Source of the DNA: Poseidonibacter lekithochrous
Lineage (GTDB): Bacteria; Campylobacterota; Campylobacteria; Campylobacterales; Arcobacteraceae
NCBI RefSeq assembly: GCF_018861145.1
Contig: NZ_JAHKQT010000038.1
Coordinates: forward strand, 1-64,000
Length of the DNA: 64,000 nucleotides
Direction: 5' to 3'
The notes beneath the pieces were generated by a model. That model did no database searches. It was not told the DNA's origin and was given only the letters and a program-made list of their open reading frames with translations. The position numbers and the translations under genes were made by a program. Positions 23,182 through 32,894 of the stretch are shown here, piece after piece; position 1 is the first letter of the stretch, and each line of letters starts with the position of its first letter.

Positions 23182-24390
23182 ATGACAAATTCAAATACTG
23201 GTATCCTAATAATAGGTGCAGGTGGTGTTAGTAGGGTAGCAACTGTTAAGTGTGCGATGAATATCGATACATTTGAAAAGATTACATTAGCATCTAGAAC
23301 AATTACAAAATGTGAATCAATTAGAGATGACATAAAGAAAAATCAAAATGTTAATATCAATGTTGCATCTGTTGATGCTAATGATGTACCAGCACTTGTT
23401 AAATTAATAGAGCAAGTAAGCCCTAGAGTTGTTTTAAATGTGGCTTTACCTTATCAAGATTTAACAATCATGGATGCTTGTACTCAAGCAGGTGTTGATT
23501 ATGTTGATACAGCAAACTATGAACATCCAGATGAGGCGAAATTTGAATATAAACTTCAATGGGCAAAACAAGAACAATTTGAAAAAGCTGGTGTAAAAGC
23601 TCTTTTAGGTTCTGGGTTTGATCCTGGAGTTACAGGTGTATTTTGTGCTTATGCCCAACAAAACTTATTTGATGAAATAAACTATATTGATATTATGGAT
23701 TGTAATGCAGGGGATCATGGTTATCCTTTTGCTACAAACTTTAATCCTGAGATAAATTTGCGAGAAGTATCTGCAAAAGGTAGATATTGGGAAGAGGGTA
23801 AATGGATTGAAACTGAACCTTTAGAAATAAAAGTTGAACATAATTATCCAGAAGTTGGTGTAAAACCTTCTTATCTTTTATATCATGAAGAGTTAGAGTC
23901 TTTATGTAAAAATATTAAAGGTTTAAAAAGAATTAGATTCTTTATGACATTTGGAGATTCATACATTCAACATATGAGATGTTTAGAAAATGTAGGGATG
24001 TTAGGTATAAAAGAAGTAGAGCATAAAGGTCAAAAGATTATTCCTATTGAATTTTTAGCTACATTATTACCAGATCCTGCATCACTTGGACCTCGTACAG
24101 TTGGTAAGACAAATATCGGTTGTATTATAAGTGGAATTAAAGATGGGAAAAAGAAAAAAGTTTATATCTATAATATCTGTGACCATGAAGAGTGTTATAA
24201 AGAAACAGGGGCACAAGCTGTTTCCTATACTACAGGAGTTCCTGCAATGATTGGAACGAAGATGATTTATAAAGGTATTTGGGATGGAAAAGGTGTATTT
24301 AATATCGAAGAGTTTGATGCTAAGCCATTTATGGATGAGTTAATGACTCAAGGGTTACCTTGGAAGATATTAGAATTACCAGCTGATTAG
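23182..24390 (+). CDS. Carboxynorspermidine/carboxyspermidine synthase (saccharopine dehydrogenase family)
   Basis: 402 aa. The Rossmann motif GILIIGAGGVSRVATVKCA stands at the N-terminus. TANYEHPDEA, GSGFDPGVTGVFCAYA and the DCNAGDHGYPFATNFNPEINLREVS segment are typical of the CASDH branch rather than of lysine-pathway enzymes. It condenses a diamine (putrescine or diaminopropane) with aspartate semialdehyde using NADPH. The decarboxylase partner nspC lies just downstream after a rubredoxin gene. TATAAT-like boxes at 23145-23160 and AAGAGG form the promoter/RBS region. Confidence 0.92.
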   Translation: MTNSNTGILIIGAGGVSRVATVKCAMNIDTFEKITLASRTITKCESIRDDIKKNQNVNINVASVDANDVPALVKLIEQVSPRVVLNVALPYQDLTIMDACTQAGVDYVDTANYEHPDEAKFEYKLQWAKQEQFEKAGVKALLGSGFDPGVTGVFCAYAQQNLFDEINYIDIMDCNAGDHGYPFATNFNPEINLREVSAKGRYWEEGKWIETEPLEIKVEHNYPEVGVKPSYLLYHEELESLCKNIKGLKRIRFFMTFGDSYIQHMRCLENVGMLGIKEVEHKGQKIIPIEFLATLLPDPASLGPRTVGKTNIGCIISGIKDGKKKKVYIYNICDHEECYKETGAQAVSYTTGVPAMIGTKMIYKGIWDGKGVFNIEEFDAKPFMDELMTQGLPWKILELPAD

Positions 24391-24492
24391 GTAAAAGTAA
24401 AGTAAGTTTAAATTATAAAACTAGTTTTAGAATAAAGTATTTTTAAAACTAAAAAACTTGTATAATATTTTATAAAACATTAGGAGAAAATA

Positions 24493-24660
24493 ATGCAAAA
24501 ATATATATGTACAGTGTGTGATTATATTTACGACCCAGCTATTGGTGATCCTGATTCAGGAATTGAACCAGGAACAGCATTTGAAAATATACCAGATGAT
24601 TGGGAGTGTCCAGATTGTGGTGTAACAAAAGAGGATTTTGAGCCATTTGAAGAAAAATAA
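24493..24660 (+). CDS. Rubredoxin
   Basis: 55 aa: [20 protein letters not shown], with CTVC near the N-terminus and CPDC near residue 40 forming the FeS4 site, and the rubredoxin landmarks [12 protein letters not shown] and IPDDWECP. Complete length for the family. It has its own TATAAT at 24461-24466 and RBS TAGGAG. A cytoplasmic one-electron carrier, probably in oxygen or peroxide defence; no functional link with the polyamine genes on each side is evident. Its 3' end overlaps the next gene. Confidence 0.96.
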   Translation: MQKYICTVCDYIYDPAIGDPDSGIEPGTAFENIPDDWECPDCGVTKEDFEPFEEK

Positions 24661-25801
24661 AAATAATGAAATAGTAAATAGTTTTGAGAAGTTACCAAGT
24701 CCTAGTTTTGTATGTGAACAGGACTTATTAGAAAATAATTTAAAATTATTAAAAAAAATACAAGAGGAAGCAGATGTAAATATCCTTTTAGCTTTAAAAG
24801 GTTTTGCATTATATTCAACATTTGATTTATGTAGAAAATACTTAAAAGGATGTTGTGCTTCAGGACTTCACGAAGCAATACTTGCTAAGGAAGAGTTTGG
24901 TGGAGAAGTTCATACTTATTCACCTGCTTTTAAAGATGAAGAAATAGATGAAATCATAGAGCTTTCAAATCATTTAGTTTTTAACTCTTTTAATCAATTA
25001 AATCAATTTAGAGAAAAAGCTTTAGGAAAAACTTCAATTGGACTTAGAATAAATCCTGAGTATTCAAGTGTTGAGGTTGATTTATATAATCCTTGTGCGG
25101 TTAATTCTAGACTTGGAATTACAAAAGAAAATTTTCAAGAAGATAATCTTAAAGGAGTTGAAGGATTACACTTTCATGCTCTTTGTGAACAGAATGTAGA
25201 TGCTTTAGAAGGAGCCCTTGCAGCTTTTGAAAAAAACTTCTCGCAATATTTTGAAAACTTAAAATGGGTAAATTTTGGTGGTGGACATCATATTACAAGA
25301 AATGATTATGATGTTGAGGGTTTGATAAAACTATTAAAAGAATTTAAAAAAAGATATCCACATCTAAAAGTATTTTTAGAACCAGGCGAAGCAGTAGGTT
25401 GGCAAACAGGTTATTTAGTAGCAAGTGTTTTGGATGTTATTAAAAATGGAATGAATCTAGCTATTTTAGATACTTCAGCAGAAGCACATATGCCAGATAC
25501 TCTTGCAATGCCATATCGAGCAGATATTAGAAATGCAGGAAATGCAAATGAAAAAGAGTTTACTTATAGATTAGGTGGAAATACTTGTTTAGCGGGTGAT
25601 ATTATCGGAGATTATTCTTTTGATAAGCCTTTAGAAGTAGGAGATAAAATCATTTTAGAAGATATGATACATTATACGATGGTAAAAACTACAACTTTCA
25701 ATGGTATTAAATTACCTTCTGTTGTAATAAAAGTATCGGATGATTGTTATCAAATTGTAAACAATTTTGGATATAATGAGTATATAAGCAGACTTTCATA
25801 A
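24638..25801 (+). CDS. nspC: Carboxynorspermidine/carboxyspermidine decarboxylase
   Basis: 387 aa fold-type III PLP decarboxylase. [20 protein letters not shown] near the N-terminus is typical of NspC. The PLP lysine is in [30 protein letters not shown] and [12 protein letters not shown] (phosphate-binding glycines) follow, and [14 protein letters not shown] carries the active-site Cys. It removes CO2 from carboxyspermidine to give spermidine or its nor-form. No ATG is available: start codons are TTG at 24638 or TTG at 24647, both inside the rubredoxin gene with AGAGGA just upstream, which implies translational coupling. Confidence 0.92.
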   Translation: MSHLKKNKNNEIVNSFEKLPSPSFVCEQDLLENNLKLLKKIQEEADVNILLALKGFALYSTFDLCRKYLKGCCASGLHEAILAKEEFGGEVHTYSPAFKDEEIDEIIELSNHLVFNSFNQLNQFREKALGKTSIGLRINPEYSSVEVDLYNPCAVNSRLGITKENFQEDNLKGVEGLHFHALCEQNVDALEGALAAFEKNFSQYFENLKWVNFGGGHHITRNDYDVEGLIKLLKEFKKRYPHLKVFLEPGEAVGWQTGYLVASVLDVIKNGMNLAILDTSAEAHMPDTLAMPYRADIRNAGNANEKEFTYRLGGNTCLAGDIIGDYSFDKPLEVGDKIILEDMIHYTMVKTTTFNGIKLPSVVIKVSDDCYQIVNNFGYNEYISRLS

Positions 25802-25815
25802 AGGATTAATTGGCA

Positions 25816-26640
25816 ATGGTAAAAAAGAAAAAGAAAGCAAGAAAAGTTCAAGTTTGGGTTAAAAAAGAGACCTTAGAGTACGAAAAAGAACTAAGAAAAA
25901 TGCAAATTGAGTTATTAAAGTTCCAAAATCATGTAAAAGATAAGGGTTTAAAAGTTTTAATGATTTTTGAAGGTAGAGATGCTGCTGGAAAGGGTGGAAC
26001 TATTAAAAGAATTACTGAACATTTAAATCCTAGGGGTGCTAGAGTAGTTGCTTTAGAGAAGCCAAGTGATAGAGAAACTTCTCAATGGTACTTTCAACGA
26101 TATACTCAATATTTACCAAGTGCTGGGGAAATTGTTTTATTTGACAGGTCATGGTATAACAGAGCTGGTGTTGAGCCAGTAATGGGATTTTGTACTAAAA
26201 CAGAACATCATGAATTTTTAAAAGAAGTTCCAGAATTTGAGCAAATGCTTGTAAAATCTGGAATTATTTTAATGAAGTTTTATTTTTCTGTATCAAAAAA
26301 AGAACAAGCTAAAAGATTCAAAAAAAGAGAAGTAGATCCACTTAAGCAGTATAAGCTTTCGCCAGTAGACAAAGAGTCTCAGAAATTATGGGATAAATAT
26401 ACTATTGCTAAATTTTCTATGTTAATGGCTTCGAATACTGATATGTCTCCTTGGACTGTAATTAAAAGTGACGATAAAAAACAAGCTAGATTAAACTGTA
26501 TGAAGTATATTCTATCACATGTTGAATATCCAAATCAAATTGATCCTTCATATATACAAACTGATGATCGTATTTTAACAACAGGTACTCAAGAGATTGA
26601 AAATATGGAACAAGAAAATAAATTTGCAAGGTCTCGCTAA
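25816..26640 (+). CDS. ppk2: Polyphosphate kinase 2 (PPK2)
   Basis: About 274 aa from ATG 25816 (AAGGA 10 nt upstream; a TTG at 25810 is an alternative). Walker A is GRDAAGKGG, followed by the PPK2 signature QWYFQRYTQYLP and Walker B-like LFDRSWYNRAGVE; the lid region has KKREVDPLKQYKLSPVD. The enzyme transfers phosphate between polyphosphate and nucleoside di-/monophosphates. The N-terminus is short and basic (VKKKKKARKVQVWVKKE). It is followed 2 nt later by a second PPK2 gene. Confidence 0.94.
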   Translation: MVKKKKKARKVQVWVKKETLEYEKELRKMQIELLKFQNHVKDKGLKVLMIFEGRDAAGKGGTIKRITEHLNPRGARVVALEKPSDRETSQWYFQRYTQYLPSAGEIVLFDRSWYNRAGVEPVMGFCTKTEHHEFLKEVPEFEQMLVKSGIILMKFYFSVSKKEQAKRFKKREVDPLKQYKLSPVDKESQKLWDKYTIAKFSMLMASNTDMSPWTVIKSDDKKQARLNCMKYILSHVEYPNQIDPSYIQTDDRILTTGTQEIENMEQENKFARSR

Positions 26641-26642
26641 TT

Positions 26643-27773
26643 ATGAATTTAAGTGATTTTGAAAGAACAAACCATAGTGGATTATATATTTCAAAAGCTG
26701 CTCATCCAACTTTTGGAAAAAAATATATAGCAAGATTTCAATATGAAAAGAAAAGATATGTAAAGGTATTAGGTTATACAAAAAAAGATAAGCTAACAAA
26801 AAAAGCTGCATTAGATTTAATGCAAAAATTCAAAGATTCAATAATGGTAAATAAAAAAGTAACACAGCCTATTAAAAATAACATAGTAAATGAGAGTGTC
26901 AATAGCTCTGATAATGAAGAACTTAATAAATTAATAGAAGAAAACAAGAGTTTAATATCAATTTTAGGCGATTATAAAAAACTAAATGAAGATATTTTAA
27001 AAGAAGGTATTCAAAAGATTTATGATCTAGAAGAGCTTAAGAAATATCAAATTGAACTAATTAAGTTACAAAATTATTTAGAATCAAATAGTAAAAGAAT
27101 GATTGTTATTTTTGAAGGAAGAGATGCTTCTGGAAAAGGTGGTGCAATTAGACGAATGACTAGATATATGAATAATAAGCATTATAGAGTTGTAGCACTT
27201 GGGAAACCTACTGAAACACAACGAACACAATGGTTCTTTCAGCGATATATCGAACATTTTCCAAGAGGTGGAGAAATAGTACTATTTGATAGATCTTGGT
27301 ATAACAGAGCTATGGTTGAACCTATTTTTGGCTTTTGTACTAAAGAAGAACATGAAATCTTTATGGAAGATGTTGTAAATTTTGAGCAAGATTTAGTAAG
27401 ACAAGGAATGATTCTAATCAAACTTTATTTTTCTGTTTCAAAAGAAGAACAAAAAAGAAGATTTGATAGAAGAATTGAAGATCCATTAAGACAATGGAAG
27501 TTTTCAGAAGTTGATATGCAAGCACAAGACTTATGGGATGAATTCTCTGAAAAGAAATATGAAATGCTAAGACGTACAACTTCAAGAAGCGCACCTTGGA
27601 ATATTGTAAGAAGTGATGATAAGCATAAAGCTAGACTTGAAGCTATGAAGATAATTTTAAATTCGGTTGATTATGATGGAAGAAATTATTCACTTGATTA
27701 TGAACCAAATGAAGCTGTAAATATTTCAGTTCAAAAAGAACTACTTCAAATGAGAAAATCTAAAAACTATTAG
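26643..27773 (+). CDS. Second PPK2 with an N-terminal integrase-arm-like extension
   Basis: 376 aa. Residues ~130-360 are a full PPK2 core: GRDASGKGG, QWFFQRYIEHFP, LFDRSWYNRAMVE, RRIEDPLRQWKFSEVD. Residues ~1-65 form an additional domain (GLYISKAAHPTFGKKYIARF, then KRYVKVLGYTKKDKLTKKAA) whose strand pattern resembles the AP2/arm-DNA-binding domain of tyrosine integrases. Residues 70-125 are a helical linker. The function of the extension is unknown; the resemblance is by eye. About half of the core residues are shared with the preceding PPK2, so the pair arose by duplication. Confidence 0.92.
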   Translation: MNLSDFERTNHSGLYISKAAHPTFGKKYIARFQYEKKRYVKVLGYTKKDKLTKKAALDLMQKFKDSIMVNKKVTQPIKNNIVNESVNSSDNEELNKLIEENKSLISILGDYKKLNEDILKEGIQKIYDLEELKKYQIELIKLQNYLESNSKRMIVIFEGRDASGKGGAIRRMTRYMNNKHYRVVALGKPTETQRTQWFFQRYIEHFPRGGEIVLFDRSWYNRAMVEPIFGFCTKEEHEIFMEDVVNFEQDLVRQGMILIKLYFSVSKEEQKRRFDRRIEDPLRQWKFSEVDMQAQDLWDEFSEKKYEMLRRTTSRSAPWNIVRSDDKHKARLEAMKIILNSVDYDGRNYSLDYEPNEAVNISVQKELLQMRKSKNY

Positions 27774-27797
27774 TTTTTAGATTTTACTCTTTTTTAT
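27760..27797 (+). terminator. Terminator after the PPK2 pair
   Basis: CTAAAAAC/GTTTTTAG stem at the stop codon, followed by ATTTTACTCTTTTTTATTTT. The tail abuts the convergent TRAP permease gene. Confidence 0.6.
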
Positions 27798-27799
27798 TT

Positions 27800-29953
27800 T
27801 TAGTAAACTAATCCTAAATTTTTCATTCTTGCTTTTTGTGATAGGTAAATAGCTACATATATACCTAATCCAATTACATAAGACACATACTCATGTGGTA
27901 AATGTAACCACTCTTGAGCAATATTTGGAACTAACATAAAAGGTACAATTAAGAAAAATGCAAATCTCTCAATTATGCTTGTTTTCATCATAAAGTAACT
28001 TTGTGTTGCACTAGAGAATGCGAACATTCCAATTACAGCCATTGTAAATATAAGTGCTATTTCAGCAGGATTTGTAATCCATTGCCATAATGCTGGATTA
28101 TCAGGATCATTAGCATCTACACCATCGATTAATAATAATTTGTTATTAAAGAAAAATGCAAATGGCAAAATAGCGGTTCTGATATCATAAGCAAAACCTT
28201 GAACACCTGTCTTTATTGGATCAGATTTTGCAATCCCAGCTGCGGCATATGCCGCAATACCAACAGGTGGGGTGTCATCGGCTAGAATACCAAAGTAAAA
28301 TACAAAAAGGTGAGCGGCGATTGTAGGAATTAAGAATCCATTATCAGCTGCTAGTGAAATAATAATAGGTGCTGTTAAACTTGCCATAATAATGTAGTTA
28401 GCTGTTGTAGGCAGTCCCATTCCAAGAATTAGAGAAATGATTCCTGTAAATAATAAAATAGCTAAGATATAACCACCTGAAAGCTCTTCAATTACTTCAA
28501 TTAAAACTTGACCAATACCTGTTAATGTTACAGATCCTACAACAATACCAGCAACACCAGTTGCAATTGCAATAGGAACCATATTTTTAGCACCATTTAC
28601 CATACCAATAGCAATATCTTCAAAACCTTCTAAGAAAACTCTTTTTGTAAGTTTTTCTTTTCTTAATATTGCACCAATTGGTTTTTGAGTAACCATAATT
28701 AACATCATAAATTGAATTGCACTAAGAGCAGCACTTTGAGCTGACTCTTGTAATACTATTAGTGTATAAATCAAGAAGAAAATAGGAATGATATAATGAA
28801 TACCTTGTTTAAAGATATCCCAAACACGCGCTAATTTACTTGGTTCTTCACCTTCTAATCCTAATTTTAATGCTTCTAAATGAACTATATAAAATAGTGC
28901 AAAATAAGAAACAAAAGCAGGAATAAATGCAGCCATTACAACATCAGTATATGCAAGTCCTAAAAATTCTGCAATAATAAATGCTGCTGCTCCCATAATT
29001 GGAGGCATAAGTTGTCCATTTGTAGAAGCGGCAACTTCAACAGCGGCTGCTTTATGTGCTGGGAATCCTAACCTTTTCATTAAAGGAATAGTAAAAGTTC
29101 CTGTTGTTACTGTATTTGCAATAGATGAACCTGAAATAATACCTGTAAGTCCTGATGCGGCAACAGATGCTTTAGCAGGTCCTCCTCTATATTTCCCTAA
29201 AGCCGCATAAGCCATATTAATAAAGTAATCACCAGCACCAGCACGTTCAAGTAGTGCTCCAAAAAGTACAAATAAGAAAACAAATCCAGCTGAAACTCCT
29301 AATGGAACACCAAAAATACCTTCAGTTGTTAAATACATTTGTGAAGAAAGTTTTGTTAAACTCGCACCTTTATGTGCAATTAAATCCGGCATATATTGAC
29401 CAAAGTAGTCATATAATAAGAAACAAATTGCAATAACTGAAAGTGCCATACCTAAAGCACGTCGTGAAGCTTCAAGTAAGATTACTATTGTTATAAGTCC
29501 TATTACTACATCTCTTTGAAGATATGCTCCTGCACGCATTGATAAGCCAGTATAATCGTAATAAACATATAATGCACCAATAGCACCAACTATAGCAAAA
29601 GCAAAAGCATGCCATGGTATTTTGTATTTTAATATTCGTGATTTATACATTGGGTACATCATAAAACATAATACAATTGCAAATGCTAAATGCACAGATC
29701 TTACAAATGCACCATTTGTTGGTACAAAAGCTACGTAAAGTTGGTATGAAGACCAAAGAAACGCAACTATTCCTATTAGCCAAAATTCCCAGTTTGTTTT
29801 ATCAAAAGATCTTTGACCTTCTAAATCTGCAATTAATTCCTCTTCATTAGAGTGTATCTCTTTTGATTCTGGGATATGCTTTCTATTATCTTTATCCTCA
29901 AGATGACAAAGAAGTTCTTCTTCTCTATTACTTAAGTCTACTTCATGTTTCAT
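27800..29953 (-). CDS. TRAP transporter permease, fused DctQM of the TAXI type
   Basis: 717 aa with about 16-18 membrane helices: the small and large TRAP subunits in one chain, as in 4TM/12TM TAXI systems. Residues 1-50 are charged and cytoplasmic. Landmarks include GVSAGFVFLFVLFGALLERAGAG, TGIISGSSIANTVTTGTFTIPLM, EVAASTNGQLMPPIMGAAAF and LILGMGLPTTANYIIMA. It works with the TAXI binding protein encoded just upstream. Substrate unknown; glutamate and related dicarboxylates are known for a few TAXI systems. Confidence 0.94.
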   Translation of the reverse strand: MKHEVDLSNREEELLCHLEDKDNRKHIPESKEIHSNEEELIADLEGQRSFDKTNWEFWLIGIVAFLWSSYQLYVAFVPTNGAFVRSVHLAFAIVLCFMMYPMYKSRILKYKIPWHAFAFAIVGAIGALYVYYDYTGLSMRAGAYLQRDVVIGLITIVILLEASRRALGMALSVIAICFLLYDYFGQYMPDLIAHKGASLTKLSSQMYLTTEGIFGVPLGVSAGFVFLFVLFGALLERAGAGDYFINMAYAALGKYRGGPAKASVAASGLTGIISGSSIANTVTTGTFTIPLMKRLGFPAHKAAAVEVAASTNGQLMPPIMGAAAFIIAEFLGLAYTDVVMAAFIPAFVSYFALFYIVHLEALKLGLEGEEPSKLARVWDIFKQGIHYIIPIFFLIYTLIVLQESAQSAALSAIQFMMLIMVTQKPIGAILRKEKLTKRVFLEGFEDIAIGMVNGAKNMVPIAIATGVAGIVVGSVTLTGIGQVLIEVIEELSGGYILAILLFTGIISLILGMGLPTTANYIIMASLTAPIIISLAADNGFLIPTIAAHLFVFYFGILADDTPPVGIAAYAAAGIAKSDPIKTGVQGFAYDIRTAILPFAFFFNNKLLLIDGVDANDPDNPALWQWITNPAEIALIFTMAVIGMFAFSSATQSYFMMKTSIIERFAFFLIVPFMLVPNIAQEWLHLPHEYVSYVIGLGIYVAIYLSQKARMKNLGLVY

Positions 29954-30022
29954 ATGAATCCTTTTGGTTATTAGATATTAAAAAAAATTATTATAATGTA
30001 GTCTTTTTAAATATCTTAAAAA

Positions 30023-30054
30023 AAAAGGTTAAAGAGTATTCTCTTTAACCTTTT
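30023..30054 (-). terminator. Strong hairpin between the TAXI binding-protein and permease genes
   Basis: AAAAGGTTAAAGAG (30023-30036) pairs with CTCTTTAACCTTTT (30041-30054), 14 perfect bp with a 4-nt loop. A second hairpin at 30065-30088 overlaps the stop codon of the binding-protein gene and is followed on the minus strand by ATTTTTT. Together they should stop most transcripts before the permease gene. Confidence 0.75.
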
Positions 30055-30072
30055 GACAAAAAATAGCGGGTC

Positions 30073-31020
30073 TTATAAAAGACCTGCTTCTTTAAATGCT
30101 TTTTTTGCACCTTCATGTTGAGGAACAGATAAACCATCTAATAATGATTTTTTAGTAATAGTTTTATAAGCTGGGTGAAGTTTTTTGAAATCTTCAAAGT
30201 TATCTAAAATTGCTTTTGTTACAACATAAACAGCTTTATTATCTAGTGCAGTACTAGAAACTAAAACAGCTTTAACACCAATACTTGGTACATCAGTAGT
30301 TACACCTTTATAGAAAGTTCCAGATATAGTACCTTTTGCATAGTATGGATACTTTTTAACTAATTTATCAATTTGTTCACCATCAATTGGTACAATATTG
30401 ATATCTACAGAGTTTGATGCATCTTTGATATTTGCAGTTGGGTGACCAAACATACCAAAGTAACCATCAATTTTTTTATCTTTTAACATATTTGGACCTT
30501 CAGTAGATTTTAATTCACTTTTTAAATCTAATGAAGAATCTTTTACTCCAAATGCATCCATAACAATTTCAGTTGTCATTCTTGTACCTGAACCTGGAAC
30601 ATCAATATTGATTTTTTTACCTTTCATATCTGTAATAGAATTGATATTACTATCTTTTCTAGCAACAAATGCAAGTAATTCAGGATAAATAGCAATAACA
30701 GATCTTAAATCTTTATTTGGTTTACCTGTGAATTTTCCTTGACCATTATATGCTTGATATGCAGTATCACTTTGAGAAATACCAAAATCAAGTTCACCTG
30801 CTTTAATAGTATTTACATTATATACAGATCCACCAGTTGATTCAACAGTACATCTAATTCCTGTTTCTTTTTTCAGTTTGTTTACCATTCTACAAACTGC
30901 ACCACCTGTTGGATAATATGTTCCTGTAACTCCACCTGTACCAATTGTAATAAATTGAGCAGCCATTGCTGGAATACTTAAGGCACCTACTAATGTTAAA
31001 CTTAATACACTTTTTTTCAT
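30073..31020 (-). CDS. TAXI-family TRAP solute-binding protein
   Basis: 315 aa with a signal peptide (MKKSVLSLTLVGALSIPAMA, cleavage after AMA). The mature N-terminus QFITIGTGGVTGTYYPTGG is the TAXI family hallmark, and VESTGGSVYNVNTIKAGELDFGISQSD is typical as well. It binds the solute in the periplasm for the fused permease encoded downstream. The two genes share a strand but are separated by tandem hairpins, which fits greater expression of the binding protein. Confidence 0.94.
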   Translation of the reverse strand: MKKSVLSLTLVGALSIPAMAAQFITIGTGGVTGTYYPTGGAVCRMVNKLKKETGIRCTVESTGGSVYNVNTIKAGELDFGISQSDTAYQAYNGQGKFTGKPNKDLRSVIAIYPELLAFVARKDSNINSITDMKGKKINIDVPGSGTRMTTEIVMDAFGVKDSSLDLKSELKSTEGPNMLKDKKIDGYFGMFGHPTANIKDASNSVDINIVPIDGEQIDKLVKKYPYYAKGTISGTFYKGVTTDVPSIGVKAVLVSSTALDNKAVYVVTKAILDNFEDFKKLHPAYKTITKKSLLDGLSVPQHEGAKKAFKEAGLL

Positions 31021-31097
31021 ATATTCTCCTTTTTTTTAGTAATAAATGATATAAAAAAATGTATTAAATGTACCTTTTTTATGAAACTTTTATGTAA

Positions 31098-32804
31098 TTA
31101 CCAAGGGTTTTCTAGTGTATTTGTCTCTTTTTTGCTTTCCATTTTCTTCATTAATGAGTTGGTTTTTTGGTTTTCTAATTGTTTTAGCCATTTTTGTTCT
31201 TCTAAATCTGATATCTCATGTGGTTTAGCAGGTTTTAAATTTTTTTGTTCTTTTTTATCTTGACTTTTATTTTTTTGTTTGTTTTCTTCTTTCTTTTTAT
31301 CTTCCTTGTTGTTATCTTCCTTGTTTTTTTCTGATTCTTTTTTTTCAGTATTTTTATTCTTATCTTTTGATTCTTTATTGTTCTTTTTATCTTTTTTATC
31401 TTTATTTTCTTCTTTTTTCTTATCGAGGGCTTTATTAACTAAATCTAAGTTTTCTTTTGTTTGTTTATCATTTTTTAATTTTAATGCATTTTCATAAGCG
31501 GTCTTTGCTTTTTCTAGATTTCCTGCTTTTACATAAGAATTCCCTAGATTATGAAGTTTTTGAAAATCAAAATTTTTGTCATTTGTTTGAATTTCTTTAT
31601 ACTTTTTAATAGCCTTTTTATATTTTCCCTCTTTATATAATGAGTTAGCAAGATTATATTTTGTTTGTTCATTTTGTTCTAAACTTGAATATTTTTTTAT
31701 AGCTTCTTTATAGTTTTCAGTTTTATAAGCTTTATTCGCTTCTTCAATAGTCTTAAAATCAAAGATTGAAGCTTGGAGTTGATTTATATTTAAAGATATA
31801 AAAACTGCAAAAATACTTATAATGGTTTTTTTCTTTCTAGTTTTAAAAGTAGGCAAAGAAGAAAAAGCAATAAGTAAGAAAATAAGTCCTAATGATAAAG
31901 GATAGTAAAATAGTTCAGTATATGTTTTAAATCTTTTTTCTTTAAACTCTTGTTTTTGAGATTTTGAATTTATATCAGTTAAAACCTGTGTAATATCATT
32001 TGAATCTAATGAGTAGTTAATATATCCACCATTTGTTTCCATACTTAAAGTTTTGATATGTTCATTTAATCCTAAAGTCACAATATTCCCCTTTGCATCA
32101 ACTAAATAGTTTCCGTCTTTTAGTTTAATTGCAGAGCCTTTTTTAGTTGCTGTTGCAATTACATATATATTGATATTGTTTTTATTTGCAAATTCAATTT
32201 CTTCATTAAACTCTTTTTTATCTGCTCCGTCACTTAAAAGAATGAGATTTTTACTTTTATAATTTTTAAGTAGTTTATTTGTAGTTTCTAATGTTGAATA
32301 AATATTTGTACCATTATCAAAATTTATTCCTGTATCTAAATTCTCAATTAATATTTTAAGTGAAGTAAAATCCTGTGTTACAGGTGAAAGTAAAAAAGAA
32401 GACTTTGCAAATAGGATTACTCCTAGTGCATTATTTTTAGATGTATCAATTATATCTAAGAGTTTTTTCTTAGCAAATTCTAATCTATTAGGATATATGT
32501 CATTTGCCATCATTGATTTTGAAACATCAATTGCTATTACAACTGCATTTAATTGTTGTTTTGAATCATGTGTTTTCTCATTTGTAACAGGCCTTGCAAG
32601 AGATATAGTTATTAATAATAAAGCAATAAATAAAGTTATGTTTCTTGCTTTGTTTGAAAAGTATTGACTTGAAACACTTAATTTATCAAGAACTTCTTTT
32701 GAAAAATACTTATCAAATGTATTCTTTTTTTTGATAATTAAAATCATTAATATTATTGAAGGTATTAGCATTAAATATATAACATTTATGTATAAAAATT
32801 GCAA
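31098..32804 (-). CDS. VWA-TPR membrane protein (BatB/BatC-like fusion)
   Basis: 568 aa from TTG at 32804 (AAGGAG upstream). Two N-terminal membrane helices (~5-25, 57-75) precede a von Willebrand A domain with MIDAS motif AIDVSKSMM near residue 93 and LLSDGADK near 195. A third helix (~305-322) and a fourth (~332-350) follow, then two or three TPR units (EANKAYKTENYKEAIKKYSS, YNLANSLYKEGKYKKAIKKY, HNLGNSYVKAGNLEKAKTAY) and a highly charged Lys/Glu/Asn tail (455-530). The layout equals BatB and BatC joined. Bat proteins are linked to stress tolerance and are often encoded next to MoxR ATPases; none is visible here. Confidence 0.88.
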   Translation of the reverse strand: MQFLYINVIYLMLIPSIILMILIIKKKNTFDKYFSKEVLDKLSVSSQYFSNKARNITLFIALLLITISLARPVTNEKTHDSKQQLNAVVIAIDVSKSMMANDIYPNRLEFAKKKLLDIIDTSKNNALGVILFAKSSFLLSPVTQDFTSLKILIENLDTGINFDNGTNIYSTLETTNKLLKNYKSKNLILLSDGADKKEFNEEIEFANKNNINIYVIATATKKGSAIKLKDGNYLVDAKGNIVTLGLNEHIKTLSMETNGGYINYSLDSNDITQVLTDINSKSQKQEFKEKRFKTYTELFYYPLSLGLIFLLIAFSSLPTFKTRKKKTIISIFAVFISLNINQLQASIFDFKTIEEANKAYKTENYKEAIKKYSSLEQNEQTKYNLANSLYKEGKYKKAIKKYKEIQTNDKNFDFQKLHNLGNSYVKAGNLEKAKTAYENALKLKNDKQTKENLDLVNKALDKKKEENKDKKDKKNNKESKDKNKNTEKKESEKNKEDNNKEDKKKEENKQKNKSQDKKEQKNLKPAKPHEISDLEEQKWLKQLENQKTNSLMKKMESKKETNTLENPW

Positions 32805-32894
32805 TTGAAAACTCCTTGGAAATGTATTTTATTAAAGCTTTATTAATTTTTAGATAAAATCACGATTAAAATTATAACAATCGGAGTAAATTTG

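Noticed and set aside
31081-31500. Plus-strand ORFs rich in Phe, Leu and Ser opposite the VWA-TPR gene
   Set aside because: Antisense shadows of the Lys/Glu-rich C-terminal tail.
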